Source of the DNA: Chelatococcus sp. YT9
Lineage (GTDB): Bacteria; Pseudomonadota; Alphaproteobacteria; Rhizobiales; Beijerinckiaceae
Direction: 5' to 3'
Assembly (NCBI RefSeq): GCF_018398315.1
Contig: NZ_JAHBRW010000001.1
Location: 3,604,501-3,668,500 of the forward strand
DNA: 64,000 nt
Each line of letters opens with the position of its first letter. Position 1 is the stretch's first letter. Below are positions 9,340-19,835 of the stretch, in pieces. The notes under the pieces were generated by a model, which had not been told where the DNA came from, made no database searches, and worked only from the letters and a program-made list of their open reading frames with translations. Both the position numbers and the translations under genes were made by a program.

Positions 9340-11598
9340 TCACGCGGCTTCCGCTGACAGCTGGCGCTGGGTAGGCAGTTTAGAGAGCATCGAGAGCATG
9401 CCCCGATCCTGAAGGATGACCATGCGCTCCTTCGGCTTGAGCCAGGCGCGGGCGTCCTCGATCGTCTCGGCGTCGATCAGCTTGGCGAGGGCCAGCGCGT
9501 GGTCGGCCTCGATCTGGCCGCGATGGCGCTTGAGCCCGCTCGGCAGGAGCATTTCATGCCAGGTGCGGACGTCTGCGTCGCGGTGGATTACCTCGAGCGC
9601 GTCGGCGTCGTCGAAGCCGTCGCGTTGGAACTCGGCGTTGAGCTCGCCCGCGCGCTCAGCGATGGGCGGGCGCACCGTTTCCTCGGGCGTCAGAAGCAAC
9701 CCGGCGCGCTTTAGCGCCAGCCCGAGTGCCAGCGTACCGGTCGCCCACGAGATGGGGATGGCAAGTACCAGGCCGACGATCGTCGGTGACATCCAGCCGA
9801 ACAGGGAGGGCGCGATCATGAAGGCGGAAATTCCGGTGATCACCCCGAGAATCGTGTGCATGCGATGCCGGCGCACTATATCCCGCAAGGGAATGGAACC
9901 GTCGTCGCGGCGTTGCGGCTGCCAGCCGGTGTCACGGCCGGCGATGATCTGAAACACGGCGCCAGACTGGATGAGCATCATGATAGGCGCCAAGAGCGCC
10001 GAGAGGATGATCTCCAGCAGGGAGGATATGATCAGGCGTAGGCCGCCGCCGCTTGCGCGCCTCTCGTGCTTGGTCAGCAGCATCAAGAGGAGACCGAACA
10101 GCTTCGGCGCGAGCAGGATGCCCATTGTCACCGCGAACAGGAACAAGGCGCGCTCGGGATCGAACCGCGGCCAGACCGGAAAGAGCGAGAATTCGCGCGT
10201 GAAATATTCCGGCCGGACGTAATGCGTCTGCCAGACCAGCACGATGCCGACCATCAACTGGAGGAGCCAGAGTGGCGAAGCGAGATAGGAGAAGATGCCT
10301 GTCGCGAAATGCTGCCGCGTCGCCAGTTTGAAGCCCCGCGCGCCAATGACGCGCGAATGCTGCAGGTTGCCCTGGCACCAGCGCCGGTCGCGCGCCGCAA
10401 CGTCGATCAGCGAAGGCGGGCTTTCCTCGTAGCTGCCCGCCATTTCCGGAATCATGTAGACAGTCCAGCCGGCGCGGCGAATGAGCCCGGCCTCGACGAA
10501 ATCGTGACTGAGGATATGGCCGCCGAATGGAGGCTTGCCCGGCAGGTCCGGCAAACCACAGTGAGCGGCGAAGGCGGCCGTGCGGATGATGGCGTTATGA
10601 CCCCAGTAGTTGCCATCCTTGCCCATCCAGACCGCTAGACCCTTGGCGATGAGAGGACCATAGACACGGGCCGCGAACTGCTGGACGCGCGCGAACAGCG
10701 TGTTGCGGTTGATGATCATGGGCAGGCTCTGGATGATTCCAGCGTCCGGGTCGTTTTCCATGGCATGGGCGAGACGGACGATGCAGGAGCCAGTCATGAG
10801 ACTGTCCGCGTCCAGAACCAGCATGTGGTCGTAGGCTCCTCCCCAGCGGGTCACGAAGTCAGCGATGTTGCCAGCCTTGCGATGCGTGTTCTTGACGCGG
10901 TGGCGATAATAGATGCGGCAATCGCTGCCGTAGCGGCGGCGGAGATCGAGGAATGCGCGTTCTTCCGCAAGCCAGATGTCGGGCTGCGTGGTATCCGACA
11001 GTATGAAATAGTCGAAATGCCGCCCGAGACCCGTATCCTCGACGGATTCCCGAATGGCGGCAAAGGCACTGAACACGCGCGCCGTTGATTCGTTGTAGAT
11101 CGGCATGACGACCGCGGTGCGCCGTGTCAGTGCTTCAGGCAATGTGGCGCGGTCTCGCCGCGCGAACAGCAGTGTTGCGAAACCGAGCAGGGCGCTGGTG
11201 AAGGCAAGCGCTATCCACGAGAAATTGATGGTGAAGAGGACAAGCAGCACCCACTGCAGCACTGTGGTGCGGCTCACCGACACGACCTGATACATCTCCC
11301 AGGCGCCATAGCCGGTGAGGGCGGCGGCGCCGCCAAAGACAAGGATACGCGCGAGCCATGGCGCCCTGATGTTGTGTGGGGCGACGAAACGGCGCCGCTC
11401 TCCTTGCGACCAGGACCGCAACGACTGCGTCGGCATGGCGAGGCGTTTTTCCGCCGGCAGGGGATCGGTGGGCAGTCCTCCAGTCGTCTCATGGGTGCGC
11501 GCGGCATCCACCACCGTGATCTCCTGCGCGGAGGTGGTTTGCTTTCCGGAGGCCTTCGTCGCTGTTTCCAGCTCCTGGGGCAGGGGAGCGTCGGTCAT
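9340..11598 (-). CDS. opgH: Glucans biosynthesis glucosyltransferase OpgH (MdoH)
   Basis: Inner-membrane family-2 glycosyltransferase that polymerises the beta-glucan backbone of osmoregulated periplasmic glucans from UDP-glucose. Transmembrane helices flank a large cytoplasmic catalytic domain with AVVMPIYNES, the DAD motif in MLVLDADSLM, LSHDFVEAGLIRRAGW and ARDRRWCQGNLQHS (the RxW-type acceptor motif). A second block of helices and a C-terminal tail follow. Start is either ATG 11598 (752 residues, just clear of opgG) or ATG 11634 (764 residues, overlapping the opgG end by 25 bp, behind GGGCGAG). It follows opgG directly, the usual operon. Confidence 0.94.
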   Translation of the reverse strand: MTDAPLPQELETATKASGKQTTSAQEITVVDAARTHETTGGLPTDPLPAEKRLAMPTQSLRSWSQGERRRFVAPHNIRAPWLARILVFGGAAALTGYGAWEMYQVVSVSRTTVLQWVLLVLFTINFSWIALAFTSALLGFATLLFARRDRATLPEALTRRTAVVMPIYNESTARVFSAFAAIRESVEDTGLGRHFDYFILSDTTQPDIWLAEERAFLDLRRRYGSDCRIYYRHRVKNTHRKAGNIADFVTRWGGAYDHMLVLDADSLMTGSCIVRLAHAMENDPDAGIIQSLPMIINRNTLFARVQQFAARVYGPLIAKGLAVWMGKDGNYWGHNAIIRTAAFAAHCGLPDLPGKPPFGGHILSHDFVEAGLIRRAGWTVYMIPEMAGSYEESPPSLIDVAARDRRWCQGNLQHSRVIGARGFKLATRQHFATGIFSYLASPLWLLQLMVGIVLVWQTHYVRPEYFTREFSLFPVWPRFDPERALFLFAVTMGILLAPKLFGLLLMLLTKHERRASGGGLRLIISSLLEIILSALLAPIMMLIQSGAVFQIIAGRDTGWQPQRRDDGSIPLRDIVRRHRMHTILGVITGISAFMIAPSLFGWMSPTIVGLVLAIPISWATGTLALGLALKRAGLLLTPEETVRPPIAERAGELNAEFQRDGFDDADALEVIHRDADVRTWHEMLLPSGLKRHRGQIEADHALALAKLIDAETIEDARAWLKPKERMVILQDRGMLSMLSKLPTQRQLSAEAA

Positions 11599-11609
11599 CG
11601 TCAACTCGT

Positions 11610-13277
11610 TCAAGCCGTCCACCGATAAAGCCATGTCTCGCCCAATGGTTTCCCTGCGCTCTCTATGACGAGACGTAATTCGGAAGCGGGGTCCCCCCCT
11701 GGGTCCAGCTCAAATGTCGCTCTCAGTGTCTTGCGCTCGGGATAAGGCCAAAGTTGGAGCTTTGATATCTTGCCGGGCGTTGCGGTCACGGTTGCCTTCG
11801 CCTCGCGCAGCAGATTGGCGTCAGAGAACGCGTCTGCGCGGAAGTCGACCGCAAAGCGCGTCACGCGTCCTGAGCCTGTCTGACCGACGCGTGTGCCGGT
11901 CACAACGGCCATCGCCGGTCTCTCGGGCGGAGACCAGCACCAATAGAGACGACATGCAAAGCTGGCTTCGCTGCCTGCTGCCAGGGGCTCTTTTGGGCGC
12001 CAATAGGCAATGATGTTATCGTTGAGCTCTGAATCGGTCGGGATTTCGATGAGCTGCACCTGTCCTGCGCCCCATTCTCCCAGGGGTTCCAGCCAAAGGC
12101 TCGGCCGGCGGTCGAAGCGCTGCCGATCGTCCTGGAACGCCCCATAGTCGCGGTCACGTTGCAACAGGCCAAAACCGACCGGGTTTGTGTCCACGAAAGC
12201 CGAGATTTCGAGATTGCTTGGATTGCTGACGGGCCGCCAGATCCATTCGCCACGCCCATTGTGGATTTGCAGGCCTTTCACCTCATAGACAGCCACGCGC
12301 ACGTCCGGCGTCGCCGCCTGATCATTCGGTCCGAAGAGGAAGGCGCCCGTCATGGCGCCGTAGCCTACATGATCAACCGCCGCACGCGGGTAGAGGCTGA
12401 CCTCGAGGTCGGTGATCGTCATCTCACCGGGCCGCAGGGTGAAGCGTGCCGTGCCGGTCAGATTCTCGGAATCGAGAAGCGCGTTGATCACCATCGCGCC
12501 GGAGCCAGCTGTCGGGCGGTCGATCCAGAAGGCCCGGAAGAACGGCACTTCCTCGCCCCTGGTATCAGCAGGCTTGAGGATCAGCGTGCGGGCGAAGACA
12601 CCGAATTCCTGGTTGCGCGCCCGCGCCCGGAAGAAAGTGGCGCCTTGGAAGATGGCCGCTTCCCAGCTACTGCCATTGCCGCCATCGGCGAGAACGCGAA
12701 AGCCCGAGAAACCGAGGTCCTGGTCCTCTGCCGGCGGCGGGACCTTCCCGAAGTCGAAGGCGTTGCGACTATAGCCGATACGCCGGATGATCCCGTCCTC
12801 GACCGCGAAGATCTGCACCCTGTTTCCATAGACGAAACCGCGATGCAGCGGCTCGACCGTGAACCCGCGCCCCTCGCGATGCCAGATCGCCGATTCGGGT
12901 TTGATGCGAATCCCAGCGTACTGGTCGAAGGGAAGCTTTGCGAAGGCGTCTGGCAGGTCGTTCGGTAGCGGCACGAACGGGCGAGTCGCAAGGAATTTCG
13001 CGACCTCCCCGATGCGCGCGGCGTCAAAGGATTTGCCGTCGCCCAGAATCTCCAGCGCGGCGTCGATCACATTTTGATTCTGCGCCTCCGCAGCGCTCGT
13101 ACCGAAAAGGCTCGCAGCCGATGCGACGGCTCCAAGACCGATCATTTCACGGCGATCGAGCACAAGGCGATCAGTGGTGTTTGGGCACGGCTTTATCTCT
13201 GACACGACGGTCCACTGTTTCTTAGAGTGAGGAAGGCGCTTGGGGGGAGCGGGACTTCCAGCCGAGGCGGCTGACAT
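11610..13277 (-). CDS. opgG: Glucan biosynthesis protein OpgG/OpgD (MdoG family), probable Tat substrate
   Basis: Periplasmic protein needed for branching/backbone completion of osmoregulated periplasmic glucans. After about 40 N-terminal residues there is a twin-arginine signal, LDRREMIGLGAVASAAS, ending in an AEA-type cleavage site. The mature part has family stretches such as FDQYAGIRIKPESAIWHREG, AYWRPKEPLAAGSEASF and DFRADAFSDANLL. At 555 residues from ATG 13277 it is full length. E. coli OpgG uses the Sec route and its paralogue OpgD the Tat route, so by signal this protein is OpgD-like, although its operon partner opgH is typical of opgG. Divergent from glmU across 145 bp. Confidence 0.9.
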   Translation of the reverse strand: MSAASAGSPAPPKRLPHSKKQWTVVSEIKPCPNTTDRLVLDRREMIGLGAVASAASLFGTSAAEAQNQNVIDAALEILGDGKSFDAARIGEVAKFLATRPFVPLPNDLPDAFAKLPFDQYAGIRIKPESAIWHREGRGFTVEPLHRGFVYGNRVQIFAVEDGIIRRIGYSRNAFDFGKVPPPAEDQDLGFSGFRVLADGGNGSSWEAAIFQGATFFRARARNQEFGVFARTLILKPADTRGEEVPFFRAFWIDRPTAGSGAMVINALLDSENLTGTARFTLRPGEMTITDLEVSLYPRAAVDHVGYGAMTGAFLFGPNDQAATPDVRVAVYEVKGLQIHNGRGEWIWRPVSNPSNLEISAFVDTNPVGFGLLQRDRDYGAFQDDRQRFDRRPSLWLEPLGEWGAGQVQLIEIPTDSELNDNIIAYWRPKEPLAAGSEASFACRLYWCWSPPERPAMAVVTGTRVGQTGSGRVTRFAVDFRADAFSDANLLREAKATVTATPGKISKLQLWPYPERKTLRATFELDPGGDPASELRLVIESAGKPLGETWLYRWTA

Positions 13278-13422
13278 TTAACATGGCTACCCATCGGGCC
13301 GCGAGGTGGATTCATGAATGCCGCGAATGAAGTTAGTCACCGAATATCGGCAAAGCTTTGACAGACACTTTAGAAACGGTCATCGGCTGTGGGTAGCCCC
13401 ACCCTGGAAGGACGGTTGAGAA

Positions 13423-14817
13423 ATGACGAAATCCGGTGAGCGCGCCTCCGCGCCCACTGCCAGCAAAAGCGATGAGCGCCGCTGTCTGGCAGTTGTCTTG
13501 GCCGCAGGCGAAGGCACACGCATGCGTTCCCGGCGTCCCAAGGTGCTCCACGAAGTCGCAGGCCGTTCTCTGCTCGCCCATGTGCTGACGACCATCACCG
13601 CCGCAGGCGCAGGCGAGATTGCCGTCGTTGTAGGGCCCGACCGCGCGGACGTGGCCGAGGCCGCTCGTCGGGTGTCGCCGGGCGCCCAGATCGTCGAGCA
13701 GCGCGAGCGCCTGGGGACGGCCCACGCGGTTCTTGCCGCTCGCACGGCGATTGCCCGTGGAGCAGACGACATCATAATTGCCTTCGGTGATACGCCGCTC
13801 GTGACGTCAGAGACATTTCGCCGGCTACGTGAAGCATTGGCCGGCGGTGCCGCGGTGGTTGTGCTGGGTTTCGAGGCGACCGACCCCACGGGCTACGGTC
13901 GGCTGGTGCGGGAAGGAGACAGCCTTCTCGCTATCCGCGAGCACAAGGATGCGACCGAGAGTGAGAGGGCGATCACGTTGTGCAACGGCGGCGTCATGGC
14001 GCTGGCCGGTGGCACTGCGATCGAACTTCTTGAGGCCGTTGGCAATGCCAACGCCAAGGAGGAATACTATCTCACGGATGTGGTCGGGATCGCCCATAGC
14101 CGTGGCCTCCCGACACGCGCGCTCACCGTGACCGAGGATGAGATTCAAGGTGTGAACGATCGCGCGCAACTGGCTCAAGCAGAAGCATCTTTTCAAGAAC
14201 GGCTGCGCGGTGCGGCGCTGGCTATGGGCGTCACCTTGGTCGCCCCGGAGACGGTGTTTCTCGCGGCCGATACAGCCTTCGGCATGGATGTCGTCGTTGA
14301 ACCGAATGTCGTGTTCGGACCGGGAGTCACGATCGGCGACGGCGCCGTGATTCACGCTTTTTCGCATATCGAAGGTGCGACGATAGGCGCAGGGGTATCC
14401 GTGGGCCCGTTCGCACGTCTAAGGCCTGGCGCTGATCTGGGCGAGGGGGCCCGCGTCGGCAATTTCGTGGAGATCAAGGCAGCTACCTTGGGCGCCGGCG
14501 CCAAGGTCAACCACCTGACCTATATCGGCGATGCCTCCATCGGCCCGGCGACTAACATCGGCGCAGGCACGATCACCTGCAATTACGACGGCTTCCGCAA
14601 ACATCGCACCACGATCGGCGCCAACGCCTTTATCGGCTCGAATTCATCGCTGGTCGCGCCGGTGACGATCGGCGATGGCGCCTTTGTCGGCTCCGGATCC
14701 GTCATCACCGCCGATGTGCCGTCCGATGCCCTGGCGCTCGGGCGCGGGCACCAGGCCGTGAAGGAGGGGTGGGTACCTCTATTTAGGGATAAGTTCGGTC
14801 CAAAAGGGGATCATTGA
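13423..14817 (+). CDS. glmU: Bifunctional GlcN-1-P acetyltransferase / GlcNAc-1-P uridyltransferase
   Basis: Makes UDP-GlcNAc for peptidoglycan and lipid A in the cytoplasm. The N-terminal pyrophosphorylase domain has [22 protein letters not shown] and the substrate segment FGDTPLV; the C-terminal left-handed beta-helix shows hexapeptide repeats from about residue 270, including [33 protein letters not shown] and [11 protein letters not shown] with acetyltransferase residues. Length 464 is normal. It precedes glmS by 112 bp on the same strand, pairing consecutive pathway steps. Confidence 0.97.
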   Translation: MTKSGERASAPTASKSDERRCLAVVLAAGEGTRMRSRRPKVLHEVAGRSLLAHVLTTITAAGAGEIAVVVGPDRADVAEAARRVSPGAQIVEQRERLGTAHAVLAARTAIARGADDIIIAFGDTPLVTSETFRRLREALAGGAAVVVLGFEATDPTGYGRLVREGDSLLAIREHKDATESERAITLCNGGVMALAGGTAIELLEAVGNANAKEEYYLTDVVGIAHSRGLPTRALTVTEDEIQGVNDRAQLAQAEASFQERLRGAALAMGVTLVAPETVFLAADTAFGMDVVVEPNVVFGPGVTIGDGAVIHAFSHIEGATIGAGVSVGPFARLRPGADLGEGARVGNFVEIKAATLGAGAKVNHLTYIGDASIGPATNIGAGTITCNYDGFRKHRTTIGANAFIGSNSSLVAPVTIGDGAFVGSGSVITADVPSDALALGRGHQAVKEGWVPLFRDKFGPKGDH

Positions 14818-14929
14818 TCGCGTTTTGAGGCAGGACACAAACGTTTATGCAACTTGATTTGGTCAGACTGCCGCGCTTCTGCTAGCCCTCACGGGCTTGG
14901 ATGGGGCTTTGTAGCGAGGTGGTCGGCTG

Positions 14930-16756
14930 ATGTGCGGCATCGTTGGAATTCTCGGCCGTGGGCCGGTGGCGGGGCAGGTCGTCGATGCGCTGAAGCGGCT
15001 TGAATATCGCGGTTATGATTCGGCCGGCGTTGCCACGCTCGACGGCGGCCGGCTGGATCGTCGTCGCGCCGAGGGCAAGCTGCGCAATCTTGAAGAGAAG
15101 CTCGCCATTGCGCCGCTGCCGGGCGCCAGCGGGATCGGCCATACACGGTGGGCGACCCATGGTCGTCCGAACGAGACCAACGCCCATCCCCATGCGACGT
15201 CACGCATCGCGGTCGTCCACAACGGCATCATAGAGAATTTCCGCGAATTGAAGGCGGAGCTCGCTGCCGAAGGCCTGGTCTTCGAGAGCGAGACCGATAC
15301 GGAGGTCGTAGCCCAGCTCGTCTCGCGCGAGCTGGAGCGCGGCCGTTCACCGGCCGATGCCGTGGCCGCCGTTCTACCACGGTTGAAGGGTGCTTTCGCC
15401 CTCGCCTTTCTTTTCACTGGCGAGGACGATCTGATGATCGGCGCCCGCCATGGCGCCCCGCTCGCCGTTGGCTACGGTCAGGGGGAGATGTATCTGGGGT
15501 CGGATGCGCTGGCGCTCGCGCCTTTCACGGACAGCATCACCTATCTCGAGGATGGCGACTGGGCGGTGCTGACTCGCGCAGGTGCGATCATTCACGATCA
15601 CTCGGGGAAGGTTATCCGACGGTCGCGTCAGCAGATCGCTCAGAGTGCCTTTATCGCCGATAAGGGCAACCATCGTCATTTCATGGCCAAGGAAATCCAC
15701 GAGCAGCCTGAAGTGGTCGGGCGAACCATCGCCCATTACGTCGACCTGGCGAGCGGCCGGGTAAAGCTGCCCGCCGACCTGCCTTTTGATTTCGGGAAGC
15801 TGAGACGCCTCGTCATTTCCTCCTGCGGGACGGCCTATTACGCCGGTCTCGTTGCCAAATACTGGTTCGAGCGCCTGGCGCGGCTACCCGTCGATATCGA
15901 TGTCGCCTCCGAGTTCCGCTATCGTGAGATGCCGCTCGACGAAGGCGAACTGGCGCTGTTCATCTCCCAGTCCGGTGAAACCGCCGATACGCTGGCCTCC
16001 CTGCGGTATGCCAAGGGCGAGAAGCAGCACGTCCTTTCCGTCGTGAATGTGCCGACCTCTACGATAGCTCGCGAGAGCGACGTGGTGATGCCGACGCTCG
16101 CCGGGCCGGAAATTGGCGTGGCCTCGACCAAGGCCTTCACCTGCCAGCTCTCGGTGCTCCTGGTGCTTGCGATCGCGGCTGGCCGGGCACGTGGCGTTCT
16201 GTCGGAAGCCGAGGAACAGCGTCTCGTGGCCTCCCTCGTCGCGGTGCCGGGCGCCATGGCCGACAGCCTCGTTCATGAACGTGAGATCGAGCAGTTGGCC
16301 CGCGAGCTCGCGAAGGCCCGTGACGTCCTCTACCTCGGCCGGGGGCCGGCATTCCCGCTCGCGCTCGAGGGTGCGCTCAAGCTCAAGGAGATTTCCTACA
16401 TCCACGCCGAGGGTTATGCGGCAGGCGAGCTCAAGCACGGCCCGATCGCGCTCATCGATGAGAGCATGCCGGTCATCGTGCTCGCTCCCCATGATGGCGT
16501 CTTCGACAAAACCGTATCCAACGTGCAGGAAGTGGCCGCCCGAGGCGGCAAGATCATCCTGATCGGCGAAGAGCGGGCGGTCGAGGAGACAGGTGTCGCC
16601 GCCTTCGCGTCTATCTGCATGCCTGCGCTGGACCCGATCATCGCGCCGATCGTTTATGCGGTGCCGGTGCAACTTCTCGCCTATCACACCGCGGTTGTGA
16701 TGGGGAAGGATGTCGACCAGCCTCGCAACCTCGCCAAATCGGTGACCGTGGAGTAA
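14930..16756 (+). CDS. glmS: Glutamine--fructose-6-phosphate aminotransferase (isomerising)
   Basis: First committed step of amino-sugar synthesis: fructose-6-P plus glutamine gives glucosamine-6-P. The protein starts MCGIVGILGRG, with Cys2 the glutaminase nucleophile once Met is removed, then RLEYRGYDSAG and the glutaminase domain to about residue 240. Two SIS isomerase domains follow (SSCGTAYYAGLVAKYWFE; SQSGETADTLASLRYAK; EGALKLKEISYIHAEGYAAGELKHGP). The C-terminus DQPRNLAKSVTVE is the conserved end. A GAGGTGG site precedes the ATG. Length 608 is standard. No glmS ribozyme is expected or seen. Confidence 0.98.
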   Translation: MCGIVGILGRGPVAGQVVDALKRLEYRGYDSAGVATLDGGRLDRRRAEGKLRNLEEKLAIAPLPGASGIGHTRWATHGRPNETNAHPHATSRIAVVHNGIIENFRELKAELAAEGLVFESETDTEVVAQLVSRELERGRSPADAVAAVLPRLKGAFALAFLFTGEDDLMIGARHGAPLAVGYGQGEMYLGSDALALAPFTDSITYLEDGDWAVLTRAGAIIHDHSGKVIRRSRQQIAQSAFIADKGNHRHFMAKEIHEQPEVVGRTIAHYVDLASGRVKLPADLPFDFGKLRRLVISSCGTAYYAGLVAKYWFERLARLPVDIDVASEFRYREMPLDEGELALFISQSGETADTLASLRYAKGEKQHVLSVVNVPTSTIARESDVVMPTLAGPEIGVASTKAFTCQLSVLLVLAIAAGRARGVLSEAEEQRLVASLVAVPGAMADSLVHEREIEQLARELAKARDVLYLGRGPAFPLALEGALKLKEISYIHAEGYAAGELKHGPIALIDESMPVIVLAPHDGVFDKTVSNVQEVAARGGKIILIGEERAVEETGVAAFASICMPALDPIIAPIVYAVPVQLLAYHTAVVMGKDVDQPRNLAKSVTVE

Positions 16757-16899
16757 GGCGACGGCGCCGCTGACCAGCCGAGCCTTTGTCACGCTGGCGT
16801 GATCTTACCGCACTGCAACAAGGCCGGAAAGCATGCTAACCTCGGTCCTCGCGGCCATGGCGTGCGCGTGGAGCGAGGACAGGCGCGGCGGAGAAGTGG

Positions 16900-17718
16900 G
16901 TGGCTGTGAATACCGGGGATCAAAACGAGAGACCGCTGAGTGACGCAGAGGGCGTGCTGCTTCCGAGTGCTCACGAGGTCGTGCGCGACATGTCCGCCCT
17001 AGGCGGTTCGACCACAATCGGCGCCCGCCTGAAAACCTATTTTTTCACAGGCCTTATCGTGGCGGGGCCACTCGCCATCACCGCCTATATCATCTGGTGG
17101 CTGGTGACTTTGGTGGATGGCTGGGTCAAGCCTTTGATCCCGCTTTCTTATCTGCCGGAGACCTATCTGCCCTTCGCCATTCCGGGGTTCGGCCTGATCG
17201 TGGCTTTCGTGGGATTGACGCTGCTCGGCTTCCTGACGGCCGGCCTTGTCGGCCGCACCCTGCTCGGCTTCGGTGAGCGGGTCCTGGCGCGCATGCCGGT
17301 AGTGCGTGGGCTCTACAAGGGCGTGAAGCAGGTCTTTGAGACTATATTTTCCCAGTCCGGCAGTTCCTTCCGCAAGGTCGGGCTGGTGCAGTTTCCAGCC
17401 CCGGGCATGTGGTCCATCGTCTTTCTCTCGGCACCGCCGTCGGAGGAGATGGCCTCGCATATGCCGGAAGCTGGTGACTATGTCAGTGCCTTCATGCCCT
17501 GCACGCCCAATCCCACGACGGGCTTCTTCTTCTTCGTGCCGCGCAAGGATCTGATCGAGGTGTCGATCAGCGTGGAGGACGCCGCCAAGCTGATCATGTC
17601 GGCAGGCATGATCCAGCCGGCAGCGAATGCTCAGGTCAAGCTCGCCCAGCTCGCGGAAGTCGCACGCCTCACTACCGATCCGGCTCTTGCGCAGCGGGCG
17701 ATCGAAAAAGTGGATTAG
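16900..17718 (+). CDS. DUF502 family membrane protein
   Basis: Protein of unknown function, 272 residues from a GTG at 16900 (a GTG two codons on is also possible). Two hydrophobic segments, around TYFFTGLIVAGPLAITAYIIW and FGLIVAFVGLTLLGFLTAGL, are followed by the DUF502 core: GERVLARMPVVRGLYKGVKQVFETIF and GYFFFVP-like FFFFVPRKDLIEVSISVEDAAKLIMSAG. It is a frequent neighbour of recG in alphaproteobacteria, and here it is convergent with recG with an 11 bp gap. Family membership is solid; function is not. Confidence 0.88.
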   Translation: MAVNTGDQNERPLSDAEGVLLPSAHEVVRDMSALGGSTTIGARLKTYFFTGLIVAGPLAITAYIIWWLVTLVDGWVKPLIPLSYLPETYLPFAIPGFGLIVAFVGLTLLGFLTAGLVGRTLLGFGERVLARMPVVRGLYKGVKQVFETIFSQSGSSFRKVGLVQFPAPGMWSIVFLSAPPSEEMASHMPEAGDYVSAFMPCTPNPTTGFFFFVPRKDLIEVSISVEDAAKLIMSAGMIQPAANAQVKLAQLAEVARLTTDPALAQRAIEKVD

Positions 17719-17729
17719 CTTACAGGCAT

Positions 17730-19835
17730 TCAGCCGGCACCCCGCAGCAGCCGGATCGCCTCGTCGCGCTCGAACAGATACAACAGGAAGCGCAACGCCT
17801 CCCCGCGTGACCCGGTGAGCTTCGGGTCCCTTTCGAGGATGAGACGCGCGTCGTCGCGAGCGGCCGCGACGAGGTCAGCATCCTGCTCGATCCGGGCGAG
17901 CTTGAAATCCGGAGCGCCGGACTGGCGCGTGCCGAGGATTTCCCCTTCTCCGCGCAGCTTCAGATCTTCCTCCGCAATGCGAAAACCATCCTCCGTCTCC
18001 CGGATGACGCCGAGGCGTGCCTTGGCGATCTCGCCGAGCGGCGCCTTGTAGAGAAGGAGGCAGCTAGACCGCTCCGCGCCGCGCCCGACGCGGCCCCTGA
18101 GCTGGTGAAGCTGGGCGAGGCCGAAGCGCTCGGCATGCTCGATCACCATGATCGTTGCTTCCGGCACATCGACGCCAACCTCGATCACCGTGGTCGCGAC
18201 GAGGATGCGCGTCTCGCCGCGCTGGAACGCGCCCATCGCTGCGTCCTTGTCGCGGCCGGCCATCTTGCCATGGAGCAGGCCTACCTCGTTACCAAAGAAC
18301 TGCTGGAGCATGGCATGTCGCTCTTCGACGGCCGCCACGTCGAGTGTCTCGGATTCGGCGACGAGCGGGCAGACCCAGTACACCCGTGCGCCCTGCTTCA
18401 GCGCGCGGCCGATGCCGGCCACGACCTCGTCGAGCCGATCGAGCGGCAGCGCGCGGGTGTCGATCGGCTTGCGGCCGGCAGGCTTCTCGCTGAGGATCGA
18501 GACATCCATGTCGCCGAAATAGCTCAGCACCAGCGACCGCGGGATCGGCGTCGCGGTCATGACCAGGAGGTCGACCGCCTCGCCCTTGGCGCCGAGCGCG
18601 AAGCGTTGGTGGACGCCGAAACGATGCTGCTCGTCGATGACGGCGAAGCCGAGATCCTGGAACGTCACGCCCTCTTGAAAAAGGGCATGCGTGCCGACAA
18701 CGAGGTTGAGTTCGCCGCTGGCGAGCCTGGCGATGGTCTTGGCGCGCTCGGCGCCTTTGTCCCGCCCCGTCAGAAGGCCGACTTCGATGCCGGCTGCCGC
18801 GGCGAGCGGTGCGAGGCGCGCGTGATGCTGCCGGGCGAGGATTTCCGTGGGCGCCATCAATGCCGCCTGCCGGCCCGCCTCGGCGGCGTTTGCCATGGCC
18901 AGCAACGCCACCACAGTCTTGCCTGAGCCAACATCGCCCTGGAGCAGGCGCACCATACGGTGGGGGGAGGTGAGGTCGGCGCGGATATCGGCGACAGCCT
19001 TCTCCTGCGACGCCGTCAGCGCGAAGGGCAGATGCGATCGGATCGCATCGGCGAGGTGACCGTCAATGGCGAGGCTGCGCCCGGTCCGTCGGCGTCCTTG
19101 CGCGCGCATCAGGGCCAGCGCGAGCTGGGTGGCGAGCAGTTCGTCATAGGCTAAACGCCGTCGCGCGGGCGCCTCCGGCGCGAATGGCGCCATGTCGAGC
19201 GGGTGGTGCAGGGTCCTTAAGGCGGTATCGAAAGCAGGGAACTCCCGTGCCTGGACCCAGGCACTGTCCTGCCATTCGGGGAGTGAGGGCAGCCGCTCCA
19301 GCGCCTGGCTGGCGACGCGCGCGACAAAGCGAGCCGACAAGCCTTCAGTGAGGCCGTAGATGGGCTCTACCGGAGGGAGCCTGTCCGCCTCTTCGGCGTC
19401 GAGGATACGGTCGGGATGCACCATCTGGCGATGGCCGTCCCAGAGCTCGATTTTGCCCGATATGATGCGCTTGGCACCAAGCGGGAGCATCTTGTCGAGC
19501 CGCGCCTGCGTCATGTTGAAAAAGGCGAGCGTCACGTCGCCAGTCTCGTCTTCCACCACCACGCGGAAGGGCGCGCGGCTGCGCCCGGGCGGCGGGGGAC
19601 GGTGCTCCGTCACCGTGACCTCCAGCGTCACCACTTCGCCCGGCACAGCTGCTGCGACCGTCGGCCTGGCGCGCCTGTCGATGCCGTTATGGGGCAGATG
19701 AAAGAGCAGGTCGATGACCCGCGCCTCCCCTGACGGGGCATCGAGCAGCCGCGTGAAGAGTTGGGCCATGCGCGGGCCGACCCCGCTCAGGGTCGATAGG
19801 GGTGCGAACAGGGGATCGAGGGGAGTCGGACGCAT
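17730..19835 (-). CDS. recG: ATP-dependent DNA helicase RecG
   Basis: Reverses stalled forks and processes branched DNA. An N-terminal wedge/OB domain (about 1-250, with THDDMTLAFFN-like EDETGDVTLAFFNMTQARLDK) precedes the helicase core: Walker A GDVGSGKTVVALLAMA, APTEILARQH, Walker B variant VIDEQHRFGVHQR, TATPIPRSL and the C-terminal helicase motifs QLHQLRGRVGRG. Length 701 is standard. Convergent with the DUF502 gene and divergent from sdhE, matching the conserved recG-sdhE neighbourhood of many Rhizobiales. Confidence 0.97.
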   Translation of the reverse strand: MRPTPLDPLFAPLSTLSGVGPRMAQLFTRLLDAPSGEARVIDLLFHLPHNGIDRRARPTVAAAVPGEVVTLEVTVTEHRPPPPGRSRAPFRVVVEDETGDVTLAFFNMTQARLDKMLPLGAKRIISGKIELWDGHRQMVHPDRILDAEEADRLPPVEPIYGLTEGLSARFVARVASQALERLPSLPEWQDSAWVQAREFPAFDTALRTLHHPLDMAPFAPEAPARRRLAYDELLATQLALALMRAQGRRRTGRSLAIDGHLADAIRSHLPFALTASQEKAVADIRADLTSPHRMVRLLQGDVGSGKTVVALLAMANAAEAGRQAALMAPTEILARQHHARLAPLAAAAGIEVGLLTGRDKGAERAKTIARLASGELNLVVGTHALFQEGVTFQDLGFAVIDEQHRFGVHQRFALGAKGEAVDLLVMTATPIPRSLVLSYFGDMDVSILSEKPAGRKPIDTRALPLDRLDEVVAGIGRALKQGARVYWVCPLVAESETLDVAAVEERHAMLQQFFGNEVGLLHGKMAGRDKDAAMGAFQRGETRILVATTVIEVGVDVPEATIMVIEHAERFGLAQLHQLRGRVGRGAERSSCLLLYKAPLGEIAKARLGVIRETEDGFRIAEEDLKLRGEGEILGTRQSGAPDFKLARIEQDADLVAAARDDARLILERDPKLTGSRGEALRFLLYLFERDEAIRLLRGAG

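Noticed and set aside
14818-14929. glmS ribozyme or riboswitch
   Set aside because: Region is only about 110 bases with no ribozyme core; glmS ribozymes are a Firmicutes feature.
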